From positions 1,050,448 to 1,114,447 of the forward strand of contig JAIZWK010000001.1 in the NCBI GenBank assembly GCA_021498095.1: a stretch of DNA of 64,000 bases. The letters are read 5' to 3'. Below the pieces are notes generated by a model. The model did no database searches. It saw only the letters and a list, made by a program, of their open reading frames with translations, and was not told the DNA's origin. The position numbers were made by a program, and so were the translations under genes. This document shows, in pieces, positions 17,673-26,727 of this stretch (the stretch's first letter is position 1; each line of letters opens with the position of its first letter). The stretch is from Candidatus Harpocratesius repetitus (lineage in GTDB: Archaea > Asgardarchaeota > Lokiarchaeia > Sigyniarchaeales > Promethearchaeaceae).

Positions 17673-18643
17673 GATCAATACCACTTACAGAAATACCCAA
17701 AGATAATTTTGTTTCCCGGATGAAACGGGGTGAATTTATCTATGAAGGTGAAATTGAATACTCCACATCATTAGATCCACAAATATATCTCAAACAAGCC
17801 ATCTTTTTAAAATCTCATACTTCGGCTCTTTCTATTCCTGATAATCCTGGAAGTAATATTTTTTTATCAAATATTGCACTTGCACAAATTATTCGCCCCG
17901 TTTATAACAAAGATATAATCCTCAATATATCATGTAGAGATTATAATCGAATTGGACTTTCTTCTAGATTAATTACTGCCTATACTTTGGGATTTCGAAA
18001 TCTCTTACTTATTACAGGAGATCACCCCTCTTTAGGCACGGTACCTGAAAGTAAGCCTGTTTTTGATTTGGATTCGACCCAATTACTCCAACTATGTCGT
18101 GAATTTAACCACACACATTCTTTTTTTGGAACCTCTTTTGATATAAACCATGAAAAATCTCTAAACAATCCAATTAACCAGTTAAATTTTATTTTAGGAA
18201 CTGTGGTTAATGTTCACGCTTCAATACCTGAAATTGAGATGGCGCGCTTTCAACGTAAAGCAGAGTTGGGAGTGGATTTTATCCAGACTCAAGTTATTTT
18301 TAATTCCGAAGCAGTTGTTCTAATGCTTAAAAATCTTCAAAAATATGATATTCCAATAATTACTGGTATCGTTCCTTTAGATAATTATGCATTAGCTAAA
18401 AAGATTGCTCGATTTTTACCAGGTTTGGAATTTCCGAAAGAAATTTTAAATGAATATAAGAAGATTTCGCAAAATTGTCAAAACAGCGCAGAACGGAGTA
18501 AAAAATTTGATACATTTAACATAGATTATTATTCTCCAATTATTCGTGAATTAAGGCGTAAAGGATTGATACATGGGCTTTATTTTGCTACCATATCTTA
18601 TCCAAGAATTATTCCTCAAATTATTCAAAAAATAGATGGATAA
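17669..18643 (+). CDS. metF: 5,10-methylenetetrahydrofolate reductase
   Basis: An FAD-dependent TIM-barrel enzyme making 5-methyl-H4folate. Conserved pieces are FIYEGEIE at the N terminus, NISCRDYNRIGLSSRLITAY (folate/FAD region), NLLLITGDHPSLG and DFIQTQVIFNSEAV with ITGIVPL. The first ATG (17720) has no ribosome site, while homologous-looking sequence (DNFVSRMKRGEF) extends upstream. An AAAGGAGG site lies 7 bases before an in-frame CTG at 17669 that overlaps the metV TGA as CTGA. I therefore propose a CTG start, giving 324 residues. ATG 17720 (307 residues) is the conservative alternative. Confidence 0.85.
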   Translation: MRSIPLTEIPKDNFVSRMKRGEFIYEGEIEYSTSLDPQIYLKQAIFLKSHTSALSIPDNPGSNIFLSNIALAQIIRPVYNKDIILNISCRDYNRIGLSSRLITAYTLGFRNLLLITGDHPSLGTVPESKPVFDLDSTQLLQLCREFNHTHSFFGTSFDINHEKSLNNPINQLNFILGTVVNVHASIPEIEMARFQRKAELGVDFIQTQVIFNSEAVVLMLKNLQKYDIPIITGIVPLDNYALAKKIARFLPGLEFPKEILNEYKKISQNCQNSAERSKKFDTFNIDYYSPIIRELRRKGLIHGLYFATISYPRIIPQIIQKIDG

Positions 18644-18681
18644 TCGCAATTAAAAAAAAAATGATATTTGAGTAATTAACT

Positions 18682-19893
18682 TTAATTTTTAAATTGAATG
18701 AAATTCTTTTGTTGCAGGTATTGACATGCTTGAATTATATCTCCTAATGGAAGATCCAGTAATTCTGCTAAATTTCGCAGGGTTTTGCGCCCATCGATAG
18801 CAACCATTAGTACTTTAATCCATGAGTTTTGCAGTTGATTACGAAAAACACCTGCAGTTATGTGATTCTTAACTGGAATTAATTCATGGATCGGTTTGTG
18901 ATAAAATCTTTGTGGAAATTGCTGCATTCTCAATATGCTGTCTTGATATACTTGATTTGTTCCATTTCGATGAACATTTTGGGGAAATTCAATTTGATGA
19001 TGTGTTTTTATGAAAGGGTTCGCTGGATAATAATTTGAACCAAATTGTGAAGATTGATGCATAATTGGAGAATTATTGTCTGGGATGAATCGATTAGGTG
19101 AAAATTTTTGTAATTCACGGAGATTTGAGTAGTTATTTGTTGGCATATTTGCTTGTTTTGAAAAACCAATGGTATTTGCATTGTTAATTTTACCTAAATT
19201 ATTAGTTGCATATTGTAAAGTTTGATACTGGGAAAATCGCCTACTTATTCCATGTGTTGGTTGTTTATATGATGTTCCTGTTTCATTTGATTTTTCTAAA
19301 GAAGGATTTAAGAATCTAGATGATTTTGTTATGGCCATTGAAAAAGCATCTGCAGGCACAGTTGTTCTGATTTCAGGCATTTTATAAATTAAAGATTTTG
19401 ATTCGTTTGAATTTGCTGAATTTTTTGCATCATTTTCTAAAATTGGAAGGTTTCCTTGAATTTTCTCTACAATATCTAAGAAAACCTTCTCAAAACGATG
19501 ATAAGGTTTAATATCTCCATTCCAGTCTTTTTTAAGATTTTTTCCGAACATATGAATAAATGTTGATGAAGCTTCCCCCATAATTATTTTACGGGTAATT
19601 TTATCAGGATTTCCTTCAGTAGTCAAAATAAAGAGTAGTTCATTTTTTTGTCCATCTAAATTTTTTCGTTGAAATGTAAATAGTAAATCCGTCATTTGAA
19701 CTTCATCAATTTGGCCTAAATTTCCAACAGAATCTGCAAAACTATTAATTGCCTGGAAAAATCCGCTGATTAAGGTAAATTCATTGTTATTTTCAGCAAG
19801 TCGGTATTTGGGATCCAAAGAAATATTTAAGATAGGTAATCCATTTCGAAGGACAAAGAAATTGCATATCATAAGTTTGACCACTGGGATCAT
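18682..19893 (-). CDS. Longin-like domain protein with C-terminal winged helix
   Basis: A 403-residue protein in three parts. Residues 1-145 form an alpha/beta longin/roadblock-like domain (FFVLRNGLPILNISLDPKY, LISGFFQAINSFADSVG, VQMTDLLFTFQRK). Residues about 165-335 are Asn/Gln/Ser-rich and look disordered. The last 60 residues (SWIKVLMVAIDGRKTLRNLA, then a second short helix pair) resemble a winged-helix DNA-binding domain. This architecture suggests a sensor-linker-regulator, but that is inference. It has no close operon partners and converges on metF. Confidence 0.65.
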   Translation of the reverse strand: MIPVVKLMICNFFVLRNGLPILNISLDPKYRLAENNNEFTLISGFFQAINSFADSVGNLGQIDEVQMTDLLFTFQRKNLDGQKNELLFILTTEGNPDKITRKIIMGEASSTFIHMFGKNLKKDWNGDIKPYHRFEKVFLDIVEKIQGNLPILENDAKNSANSNESKSLIYKMPEIRTTVPADAFSMAITKSSRFLNPSLEKSNETGTSYKQPTHGISRRFSQYQTLQYATNNLGKINNANTIGFSKQANMPTNNYSNLRELQKFSPNRFIPDNNSPIMHQSSQFGSNYYPANPFIKTHHQIEFPQNVHRNGTNQVYQDSILRMQQFPQRFYHKPIHELIPVKNHITAGVFRNQLQNSWIKVLMVAIDGRKTLRNLAELLDLPLGDIIQACQYLQQKNFIQFKN

Positions 19894-19962
19894 TTATAGT
19901 CAAAATAATATTCAAATCCGTTATTATTACGATCTTATGTGGATATATCTATGAGAAAATGA

Positions 19963-19970
19963 TATAAAAG
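19963..19970 (+). promoter_or_regulatory. Candidate TATA box of galT
   Basis: TATAAAAG lies 56 bases before the galT ATG with an A-rich BRE-like flank, predicting initiation near 19993 and a leader of about 30 bases. Confidence 0.4.
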
Positions 19971-20025
19971 AATACTATATGAACCAGATTTTATTAATGA
20001 TGAATTCTTATTTTAATCGAACCGT

Positions 20026-21060
20026 ATGGAAGAAGAAAAATTCACAACTCCCCAGCACCGCTGGGATCCTTTGCTGAAAGAATGGATAATTTACGCACCT
20101 CGACGGAATGTACGCCCGTTTCAAGGAAAACAATTTGATACAAAACCAAAAAAAACATGGGATTGTCCATTTTGTCCTAATGCTCCAGAAGGTGCTGGAA
20201 ATTGGGTTGTAAAGCAGTTACCAAATCGTTTTGCTGCACTAGATGAGCATGCTTTACCGTTTGAAGAACAAACAATTGGTTCTGTTCATAAACAAGCATC
20301 AAATTATGGAAAGTGTGAAGTTATTCTATATTCACAAGATCATAATGCTTCTTTTGGAACACTTTCTCATGATAATATTGTAGCATTAGTCGAATTATGG
20401 CAAGAAAGATATCGTGAATTGAGCAAACTTCCCGAAATGAAGTTTCCATTTATTATGGAAAATCGGGGGAAGGAAATTGGAAATTCAATGACTCATCCCC
20501 ACGGTCAAATTTATTCTTTTCCCTATTTTCCTCCAAAAGTAAAAAAAAAATGGGAATCCTTTATAGAATATCATAATGATTCGAAAAAATGCTTGTTATG
20601 CGATATTGTTGCTGAAGAAATGCGTGATCCTAAACGAATCATTGAACAGAATGTTGATTTCATCGCTGAGGTACCATTTTACGCACATTGGGCCTTTGAA
20701 GTTCATATTATTGCCAAAACTCATATACCATCAATTATTGAAATGAATCCTTCTCAAGTTGAAAATTTAGCTCGGATTATGAAATCTATTGTCAATCGAT
20801 ATGATGCATTAATAGGAAATAACCGATTAATGCCGTATGTTATGGCAATGTTCAATGCTCCAGTGAATACTTCAGAACGAGATGTTTGGCATTTTCACAT
20901 AGAGTTTTACACTCCTTTCCGCGGTCAAGGAAAATGGAAATTTTTGGCTGGAGTAGAATTAGGAACTTATAACTTTATTAACGATGCACTTCCAGAAAAA
21001 AACGCTCTAATTTTACGAAATGTGAAAATATCCTCAATACAAAAAGAAGCAAATGATTAA
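20026..21060 (+). CDS. galT: Galactose-1-phosphate uridylyltransferase family protein
   Basis: A 344-residue HIT-superfamily enzyme that transfers UMP between UDP-glucose and galactose-1-phosphate. The active-site motif HPHGQ is at residues 157-161 within NRGKEIGNSMTHPHGQIYSF. Zinc-site cysteines C47/C50 and the second-domain motif CLLCDIV are present, as is HVWHFHIEFY-type sequence (VWHFHIEFYTP). Related ADP-sugar phosphorylases share this fold, so the exact sugar nucleotide is not certain. It stands alone between a longin-like gene and a membrane protein. Confidence 0.87.
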   Translation: MEEEKFTTPQHRWDPLLKEWIIYAPRRNVRPFQGKQFDTKPKKTWDCPFCPNAPEGAGNWVVKQLPNRFAALDEHALPFEEQTIGSVHKQASNYGKCEVILYSQDHNASFGTLSHDNIVALVELWQERYRELSKLPEMKFPFIMENRGKEIGNSMTHPHGQIYSFPYFPPKVKKKWESFIEYHNDSKKCLLCDIVAEEMRDPKRIIEQNVDFIAEVPFYAHWAFEVHIIAKTHIPSIIEMNPSQVENLARIMKSIVNRYDALIGNNRLMPYVMAMFNAPVNTSERDVWHFHIEFYTPFRGQGKWKFLAGVELGTYNFINDALPEKNALILRNVKISSIQKEAND

Positions 21061-21120
21061 TCGTATTACTTATATTTCTATATCGCAAAGATTTTTTAAG
21101 TTTTAAACTAAGAAGTGAAT

Positions 21121-21939
21121 ATGAGTTTTTGTGCAAAATGTTGTCAAAATTGTTTAACTTCATGCTGTTTAGTTATTATGGCTGGTGTCAGCTTCACTTT
21201 TTTTGATCTAACTAATGCTATATCAGGAAGTCTCTTTGTAAATGTAGGGAGTGCAATTAGTGGCATTTTCACATTGGCTACAGGAAATGAATCTGTAGGG
21301 ACTTTGGGAACCATTCTTCTCGGAGGATTAATGAGTATTGTTAGTGTTCTTATTTTTCCAATCCATTGGTTGCTTATTTATCGCCCAGATGAAGCTGGAA
21401 TGGCATTGGCTTTAATGATTCCATGGGTTTTATCTATCGGCATTTCTGCATTGCTTTTTGCTAAATCTGCTAAGCAAGGTTTTATGATCGGTGTTTGGTT
21501 GGCAGTTGGATATATTGTTTGGGGCATAGTAATTTATGTTTTATTAGCAATTGTGCTAAGTGGAACAATCGGAATTAGTATTATCAATGGATTATTTGGT
21601 GGATTGACAGATTTACATCCTATACTTGCAATTATTTTAGCTTCTTTAGAAGGTGGTTTAATTGGTGGCGCCTTTGGTGCTCTTTTTGGAGCAATTAAGT
21701 ATAAACCAGGAGAAGAAACAGAATATGAGATGAAACCCAGCAAGGAAAAGAAATCAAAAAAGGGGAAGAAAAAAGATAAGAGCGGGGATATGTATATTGA
21801 ATCAACTTTTGATGTTTATTCTTCCAATTCTTCAACAACTTCTTTTGATGAAAAAACCATGAAAAAATGCCCATATTGTGGTGCTAATTTAAAGAAAGAT
21901 CAAGAATACTGCTTGAATTGTAATAACTACTTAAAATAA
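21121..21939 (+). CDS. Membrane protein with C-terminal zinc ribbon
   Basis: A 272-residue protein. Residues 1-200 contain about five hydrophobic segments rich in Gly and Ile (for example LALMIPWVLSIGISALLFA, GISIINGLFGGL and LIGGAFGALFGAI). A Lys/Glu/Ser-rich cytoplasmic linker follows. The C terminus is a zinc ribbon, CPYCGANLKKDQEYCLNC. The N terminus is Cys-rich (CAKCCQNCLTSCC), which could bind metal or be lipidated. A GTG at 21115 is an alternative start. No specific family is recognised. Confidence 0.7.
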   Translation: MSFCAKCCQNCLTSCCLVIMAGVSFTFFDLTNAISGSLFVNVGSAISGIFTLATGNESVGTLGTILLGGLMSIVSVLIFPIHWLLIYRPDEAGMALALMIPWVLSIGISALLFAKSAKQGFMIGVWLAVGYIVWGIVIYVLLAIVLSGTIGISIINGLFGGLTDLHPILAIILASLEGGLIGGAFGALFGAIKYKPGEETEYEMKPSKEKKSKKGKKKDKSGDMYIESTFDVYSSNSSTTSFDEKTMKKCPYCGANLKKDQEYCLNCNNYLK

Positions 21940-21971
21940 GACCGGTTGATTAGTTTCTTTTATATATTTCT

Positions 21972-22022
21972 CTTTTTATTTTCTTTTATCATTTTCACTT
22001 TTTATTTTCTTTTATCATTTTC
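21972..22022 (+). repeat. Two 25-bp pyrimidine-rich direct repeats
   Basis: The 25-base unit beginning CTTTTTATTTTC occurs at 21972-21996 and again at 21998-22022, separated by one A, in the region between the zinc-ribbon protein stop and the thiolase promoter (a TTTATAAAT element just follows). T-rich runs here may also serve as the terminator of the upstream gene. Confidence 0.75.
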
Positions 22023-22118
22023 TCTTTTATAAATTTATTAACATATAGTATAGAACTCATCTTTCTACTTTTGGATTCTCCATTCATTTATATACATTTC
22101 AATATTGATTTTATTAAC

Positions 22119-23300
22119 ATGAAAGAAGTTGTGATTGTAAGTGCGGTTCGCACTGCAGTTGGAAGTTTTGGAGGGAGTCTAAAAAATATTTCCGCTGTGA
22201 AATTGGGTAAAATTGTTATCAAAAATGCTATGGATCGTATCTCTTTGAATCCAGAATTAGTCGATGAAGTTTTCATGGGTTGTGTATTACAAGCAGGTTA
22301 TGGTCAAGGTGTAGCGCGTCAAGCTTCTATTGGAGCTGGTATACCTGTAGAAACTCCAGCCACTACTGTCAACATGATTTGTGGTTCTGGTTTAAAATCT
22401 GTAGCTCTTGCTTATCAATCTATTGTGTCCGGCTATAATGATATCGTAATTGCCGGTGGAACAGAAAATATGTCGATGGCACCCTATGTTCTAAAAAATG
22501 CTCGATGGGGTTATAGAATGGGAAATGGCGAGCTTTATGATACAATGGTTAAAGACGGGCTATGGGATGTGTTTAACGATTATCATATGGGTATTACAGC
22601 AGAAAATATTGCCGAAAAATGGCAAATAACCCGAGAGGAACAAGATCAATTTGCACTTACCAGCCAATTAAGAGCAGCAAAAGCCCGTGATGAAGGGAAG
22701 TTTAAGGATGAAATAGTTCCTGTGGAAATACCCCAACGGAAAAAAGACCCAATTATTTTTGATACAGATGAATTTATTCGAGACGGAACAACAATTGAGA
22801 AATTGGCTAAATTACGACCTGCTTTTAAGAAAAATGGCACTGTAACTGCTGGTAATGCATCAGGTATTAATGATGGAGCGGCTGCATTTGTTGTGATGAC
22901 TCGAGAAAAAGCTGATGAATTGGGGTTAAAGCCCTTATTTAGAATTATTGCCCATGCTACTGCTGGTGTCGATCCATCTATTATGGGTACAGGACCAATT
23001 CCTGCAACCAGAAAAGTTTTGAAAAATGCTGGATTATCTTTAGATCAAATTGATTTAATTGAAGCAAATGAAGCTTTTGCATCTCAATCTTTATGTGTAA
23101 TTAAAGAGTTGGGTTTAAACCCTGAAATTACAAATGTAAATGGTGGTGCCATCGCAATTGGTCATCCTATCGGTGCTTCAGGTGCTCGGATCTTAGTTAC
23201 TTTACTTTATGAAATGATGAAACGAGAATCAAAACTTGGCTTAGCTACTCTCTGTGTTGGAGGGGGAATGGGCGAAGCGATGATTGTTGAGCGATTATAA
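22119..23300 (+). CDS. Acetyl-CoA acetyltransferase (thiolase)
   Basis: A 393-residue thiolase that condenses or cleaves acyl-CoA esters. Catalytic residues are visible: nucleophile Cys88 in [17 protein letters not shown], His in [17 protein letters not shown], and the second Cys in [10 protein letters not shown] near the C terminus. The start is set at 22119 because homology begins at [12 protein letters not shown]; an earlier in-frame codon at 22071 would add an unrelated 16-residue leader. Full-length sequence resembles bacterial-type degradative or biosynthetic thiolases rather than archaeal thiolases that need a DUF35 partner, and no HMG-CoA synthase or DUF35 gene is nearby. Confidence 0.92.
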   Translation: MKEVVIVSAVRTAVGSFGGSLKNISAVKLGKIVIKNAMDRISLNPELVDEVFMGCVLQAGYGQGVARQASIGAGIPVETPATTVNMICGSGLKSVALAYQSIVSGYNDIVIAGGTENMSMAPYVLKNARWGYRMGNGELYDTMVKDGLWDVFNDYHMGITAENIAEKWQITREEQDQFALTSQLRAAKARDEGKFKDEIVPVEIPQRKKDPIIFDTDEFIRDGTTIEKLAKLRPAFKKNGTVTAGNASGINDGAAAFVVMTREKADELGLKPLFRIIAHATAGVDPSIMGTGPIPATRKVLKNAGLSLDQIDLIEANEAFASQSLCVIKELGLNPEITNVNGGAIAIGHPIGASGARILVTLLYEMMKRESKLGLATLCVGGGMGEAMIVERL

Positions 23301-23406
23301 TTTCGATTTCATTATATTGAAGTATATAGAATAGCTTCATTACTTTTCTTTTTTTTCCATATATTTTAAGGTAGCTGAAGTGATTTAGATCTTGAGATGA
23401 TTACGA

Positions 23407-23790
23407 GTGATAATAAAAACATATTATTGTCCTCTTTGTAAAAAGAAGCATTCGATTGAAATGCCAGAAGATTTTGCCGAGGGACGCACATCATATCCGT
23501 TTGTGCACTCGTATATTCATAAATATTCTTCAAAATCTCAAAGTCTTGATGAAGGAAAAGACATTTTAACAATGCTATATATAGATAAAAATTTGGAAAT
23601 TCGACATGTTGAAGTTATGTTCCAAAATGCTGAAGGAAATATCATATCTATAGAAGATGCTCAAAAATTGATCACTTTTTTGACTCAACAATTACAAGAT
23701 ATGCAGGATTCATATGAAATGCTTTCAAAGAAGTATTTAGAATTAAAGCAAAAATATGATCATCTACTTCAAAAAGATAATAAAATTTAA
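23407..23790 (+). CDS. Hypothetical protein with N-terminal CxxC and C-terminal coiled coil
   Basis: A 127-residue protein starting with GTG. It opens with YYCPLCKKKH, a half zinc-binding knuckle, has a beta-rich centre (ILTMLYIDKNLEIRHVEVMF) and ends with a 45-residue heptad-like helix (LITFLTQQLQDMQDSYEML and onward). The composition and balanced codon use suggest a real gene. I recognise no family. It precedes the YkgJ-like gene by 56 bases and may share its transcript. Confidence 0.6.
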   Translation: MIIKTYYCPLCKKKHSIEMPEDFAEGRTSYPFVHSYIHKYSSKSQSLDEGKDILTMLYIDKNLEIRHVEVMFQNAEGNIISIEDAQKLITFLTQQLQDMQDSYEMLSKKYLELKQKYDHLLQKDNKI

Positions 23791-23846
23791 GATAATCTAC
23801 AAGAAATTAGATCCAATTTTAGAATTCTACTTGATTCTGATACAAA

Positions 23847-24434
23847 ATGTTCAACAATGCGTTGTTTCCTGATGAGATGTCTATTTCTCAATGTGCTACT
23901 TGCCGTTTATGTTGTTCTGATATTCCCACTTGTATCATTGATTATCATACACTTCACTTTTTGGCATTAAAATCGAAAAATGCAAATTTTGAAAAGCTTT
24001 TGAATGAAATTGTATTATATAGGATAAAACCAGAATTTTTGAACTCTGCAGCTTATCTTTGGCAGCATTATTTTAAATACAACCTTTTAGAAATGATTAC
24101 AATTCCTAATGATGTGGGAGATTTTTTAATTGCAGCAATTCCAAAAACTCGGGGAAAATGCCCCTTTTTGTCCGAAATTGGATGCATTTTGCGTGAAAAT
24201 AAACCATTAAATTGTAAACTATTTCCATATATTCAGTTCCAAGGGAGAATATCAATTTCACCTGTTTGTCCATTACAAAAAAAATCGATTTCAGAAATAA
24301 CTCTTAATAAATTAGATGAAATATTAGAAGAATATACTCAAACCGCAATACATCATAGTCTGGATTATTATGAATTACTTAAAAGAATGAATAGTAAATT
24401 TAATTGGAGAATTATTAATTACAAATCGTTGTAA
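23847..24434 (+). CDS. YkgJ-family Cys-cluster (Fe-S or zinc) protein
   Basis: A 195-residue protein of the YkgJ/CxxCxxxCC family. Metal ligands are CATCRLCCSDIPTC near residue 17 and the second cluster CPFLSEIGCILRENKPLNCKLFPY near residue 112, with CPLQ following. The family is widespread in anaerobes and mostly uncharacterised; some members bind Fe-S or zinc. The start ATG lies 56 bases after the previous gene. No catalytic partner is adjacent. Confidence 0.75.
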   Translation: MFNNALFPDEMSISQCATCRLCCSDIPTCIIDYHTLHFLALKSKNANFEKLLNEIVLYRIKPEFLNSAAYLWQHYFKYNLLEMITIPNDVGDFLIAAIPKTRGKCPFLSEIGCILRENKPLNCKLFPYIQFQGRISISPVCPLQKKSISEITLNKLDEILEEYTQTAIHHSLDYYELLKRMNSKFNWRIINYKSL

Positions 24435-24790
24435 AAAAAATCTATGATTTTAAATTATTTTCTCATTATAAGAGCTTTTATCAACATTTGATAGATTGAT
24501 AAAAAAATAAAAATCATGCATAATTTACGCATTTACCAACATTCCATCCAAATTTGAAATTTGTCGATCAGAAATTTAGAACTTTTTTTATCAAATTCAA
24601 CTATAATATGATTAAAAATAGTCAAAAATCGACCCATAATTATATTTTTTAAAGTTCATTTTTGCCGACTGAAATAATTCTTGGATAGAATTGATTATTG
24701 TCGGAAAATGAAAGATTAAAATGGCAATTCAGTCAAAAATAAAGAAGTTGCTAGAACCTCATAATTATTCTCTAATTATAAAAAGTAGAA

Positions 24791-24853
24791 CCGTGTTGAG
24801 AGATATGAAGTTGTGAATTTCGGCGTGAGAATCGATTTTGGCTCCCAACACGG
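24791..24853 (+). other. Imperfect 12-bp-stem hairpin in the 24435-25050 gap (RNA or terminator candidate)
   Basis: CCGTGTTGAGAG (24791-24802) pairs with CTCCCAACACGG (24842-24853) with one A-C mismatch, enclosing a 39-base loop. An A run and then a T run (about 24865-24870) follow. It sits between convergent genes, so it may be a terminator or the core of a small RNA. The rest of this 600-base gap is plain AT-rich sequence. Confidence 0.4.
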
Positions 24854-25050
24854 GAAAAAAAGGTGTTTTTTCAGAATTTTTCTATTGTCGAGTCAATTAT
24901 TCTTTTTTTCTTTCTTTTTCACGATATTTTTCTTTTTCACCTCTGTATTTTGAAATGTGTAATTAATTAGGAAAACTTTTGTCGTTTTCCATTCCCTTTT
25001 AACCTGATATTTTGATTTATTATTTCATGTTTCTTTTTTATTTATTCAAT

Positions 25051-25538
25051 TCACTTTTTAGTAATTTCACCTCCTGGTGTTTCATTTTTAGTTTTATATC
25101 GACGAACTATCATGCTGGGTTGGTTTGACGTGATATCTACAGAGCAGTCCCTGTGATACCTTGCCAAATTGTTCTGTAATCAATACGGAATCGAATCACT
25201 TCATCGTTTTGATTTGAATTCGGATCCATTCGGCGGAGAATTTCACAGAGTTCTGAATATTCTGCATCTTCATAGATGTCATGGGTATCGATTGGCAATT
25301 TAAATTCTTTATCTGGAGTTTGAAATGATTTTAATGAATTTCGCTCGATTTGTAAAACAGGAATTTTATATCCATAAGTGCGAAGTTTCTGCTGAATTGA
25401 ACTTTGATGTTCTTGACCGAACCCCCAAAGAGCACGATCAGTTATGAATCCAAAAGGTTCTTGAGTATTTTCTAAATAATCTTCCAATTTTATTCCCGAT
25501 TTTTCTATCTGGTTTGTTTTTTCTTGATATGTGCTCAT
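25051..25538 (-). CDS. Hypothetical protein, probably frameshifted near its C terminus
   Basis: The first frame (25137-25538) gives 133 residues with no recognised domain; mixed acidic/basic sequence (EPFGFITDRALWGFGQEHQS, then RFRIDYRTIWQGITGTAL) ends at TAG 25137. One extra base at that point would continue into a clean coding stretch, VDITSNQPSMIVRRYKTKNE and then TPGGEITKK, ending in TGA at 25051-25053. I therefore suggest a single-base deletion, real or from sequencing, and a native length near 161. A perfect AGGAGG ribosome site precedes the ATG. The role is unknown. Confidence 0.55.
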
Positions 25539-25766
25539 ATGAGATGTTCCTCCTGGTCAGTTTTTTTATTTGTTTTTTTTTTTGGTGTGGTTGCATTTTG
25601 ATTGTTATGAAAAAAATTCTATCTCGATCCATAGAAAAAATTTGGAGCTGTTTGGTTTTCTAAATTCTGATCTTTAAATTGATCAAGTTTGATTACTTTT
25701 CTGCTATTTTTATCTCAGGTGAGATTATTTATTATTTTGTAGGGATTAAAATGCCCAGCTTGAAAA

Positions 25767-25883
25767 GGATATGTAGAGTGCAAAGCACCCGTGAAAATTA
25801 GTCCGCATTTTTTGGTGCAAAATGCGTAGTTTTTGTTCAGCTTAGTTTCCAACTGATGCTTTGCCTTGTACTCTTACAAATCC
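25767..25883 (+). other. Long imperfect hairpin with internal perfect 8-bp stem-loop
   Basis: The outer arms GGATATGTAGAGT (25767-25779) and ACTCTTACAAATCC (25870-25883) pair with one mismatch and one bulge. GCAAAGCA (25780-25787) pairs with TGCTTTGC (25857-25864). Inside, CGCATTTT (25804-25811) pairs with AAAATGCG (25819-25826) over a 7-base loop. This is a structured RNA or a small palindromic element; no family is recognised. It lies in the 1.2-kb gene-poor region 25539-26727. Confidence 0.5.
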
Positions 25884-26161
25884 ATAAATACTGGAACACG
25901 TAAACACTTTATGCCAGAAATAAGAATTTCAGCATGAATTGTGTGCCAATATTTATTTGGGTGAATATTAAATTTGTAAGTTTTCAAGCTATACATCATT
26001 GGTCCCTGTTGAACGTTTTTTTTTACACTTTTTTATTTATTTTTTTTATTTATTCCTGCTAGTGAAGAAACATATTGTATAATTTTTCTTCCTATGATCT
26101 TATTGGAAAAATGAATATTTAAAGTTTTGGATGCAAATACAAAATATTAAGGTGCTAAAAT

Positions 26162-26266
26162 ATGATAGTTTCCACTCAACCGATTGTTCTGATTATGACG
26201 TTGGCTGTATTTAATTTTATTCAGATTTATTGTATTTTTTCTTATCTTCCTCTGTGTCAATTGTAA
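26162..26266 (+). CDS. Possible 34-residue single-pass membrane peptide
   Basis: A 34-codon frame (starting MIVSTQPIVLIMTLAVFNFI) is almost wholly hydrophobic. AAGGTG lies 6 bases before its ATG and a TATA-like ATATTTAAAG lies at 26115-26124, a spacing that fits an archaeal promoter with a short leader. The well-ordered signals argue for expression, but so short a hydrophobic frame in AT-rich DNA could arise by chance. Confidence 0.35.
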   Translation: MIVSTQPIVLIMTLAVFNFIQIYCIFSYLPLCQL

Positions 26267-26290
26267 TTACTCCCACAAGCCAACTGATAC

Positions 26291-26469
26291 CACACTACAA
26301 TGTAGATTATAATTTAGATTAAATTCATCCCGAATCGCTGCGAAAATTCCAAGCAATTTCGGTTTTCAGTGCATAAAAGGAGTTTTTAGCGATTCGGTCC
26401 GAAAATTTAATACCAAATAAAATAATCTACAATAGGATCAAGCTTTCGCATAATCCCTAAAGTAGTGTG
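26291..26469 (+). other. 179-bp nested inverted repeat (four perfect stems)
   Basis: Four perfect pairings nest inside one another: CACACTAC 26291-26298 with GTAGTGTG 26462-26469; TGTAGATTAT 26301-26310 with ATAATCTACA 26422-26431; ATTAAATT 26318-26325 with AATTTAAT 26404-26411; CCGAATCGCT 26330-26339 with AGCGATTCGG 26388-26397. The last extends further with one mismatch (AAAATTCC/GGAGTTTT). The whole folds as one long hairpin, either a structured RNA or a MITE-like element. No RNase P or SRP consensus was found in it. Confidence 0.65.
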
Positions 26470-26727
26470 CTTTTTGACGGCACAAAGGGTATTAGATTTA
26501 TGATTTAACGGATTTATGAATCGCATTTTAAATACCTAATTTCTTAGATCTTAACATTATAATAACAAATTTCCTATTTAAGATTGATGTTCTATAAATA
26601 TTGGAATGTATATCCCTCTTTTTAAAAAAGATTATCACGATTTCTGGATGAATAATTAGATTAAAATAACACTGATTAAAAAAAATTCAATTGAGAATTT
26701 TTATAATTTCTTAATTTCTTTATTGAA

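Noticed and set aside
26251..26490. RNase P or SRP RNA
   Set aside because: The nested-stem region lacks the conserved GAGGAAAGTC and SRP helix 8 motifs.
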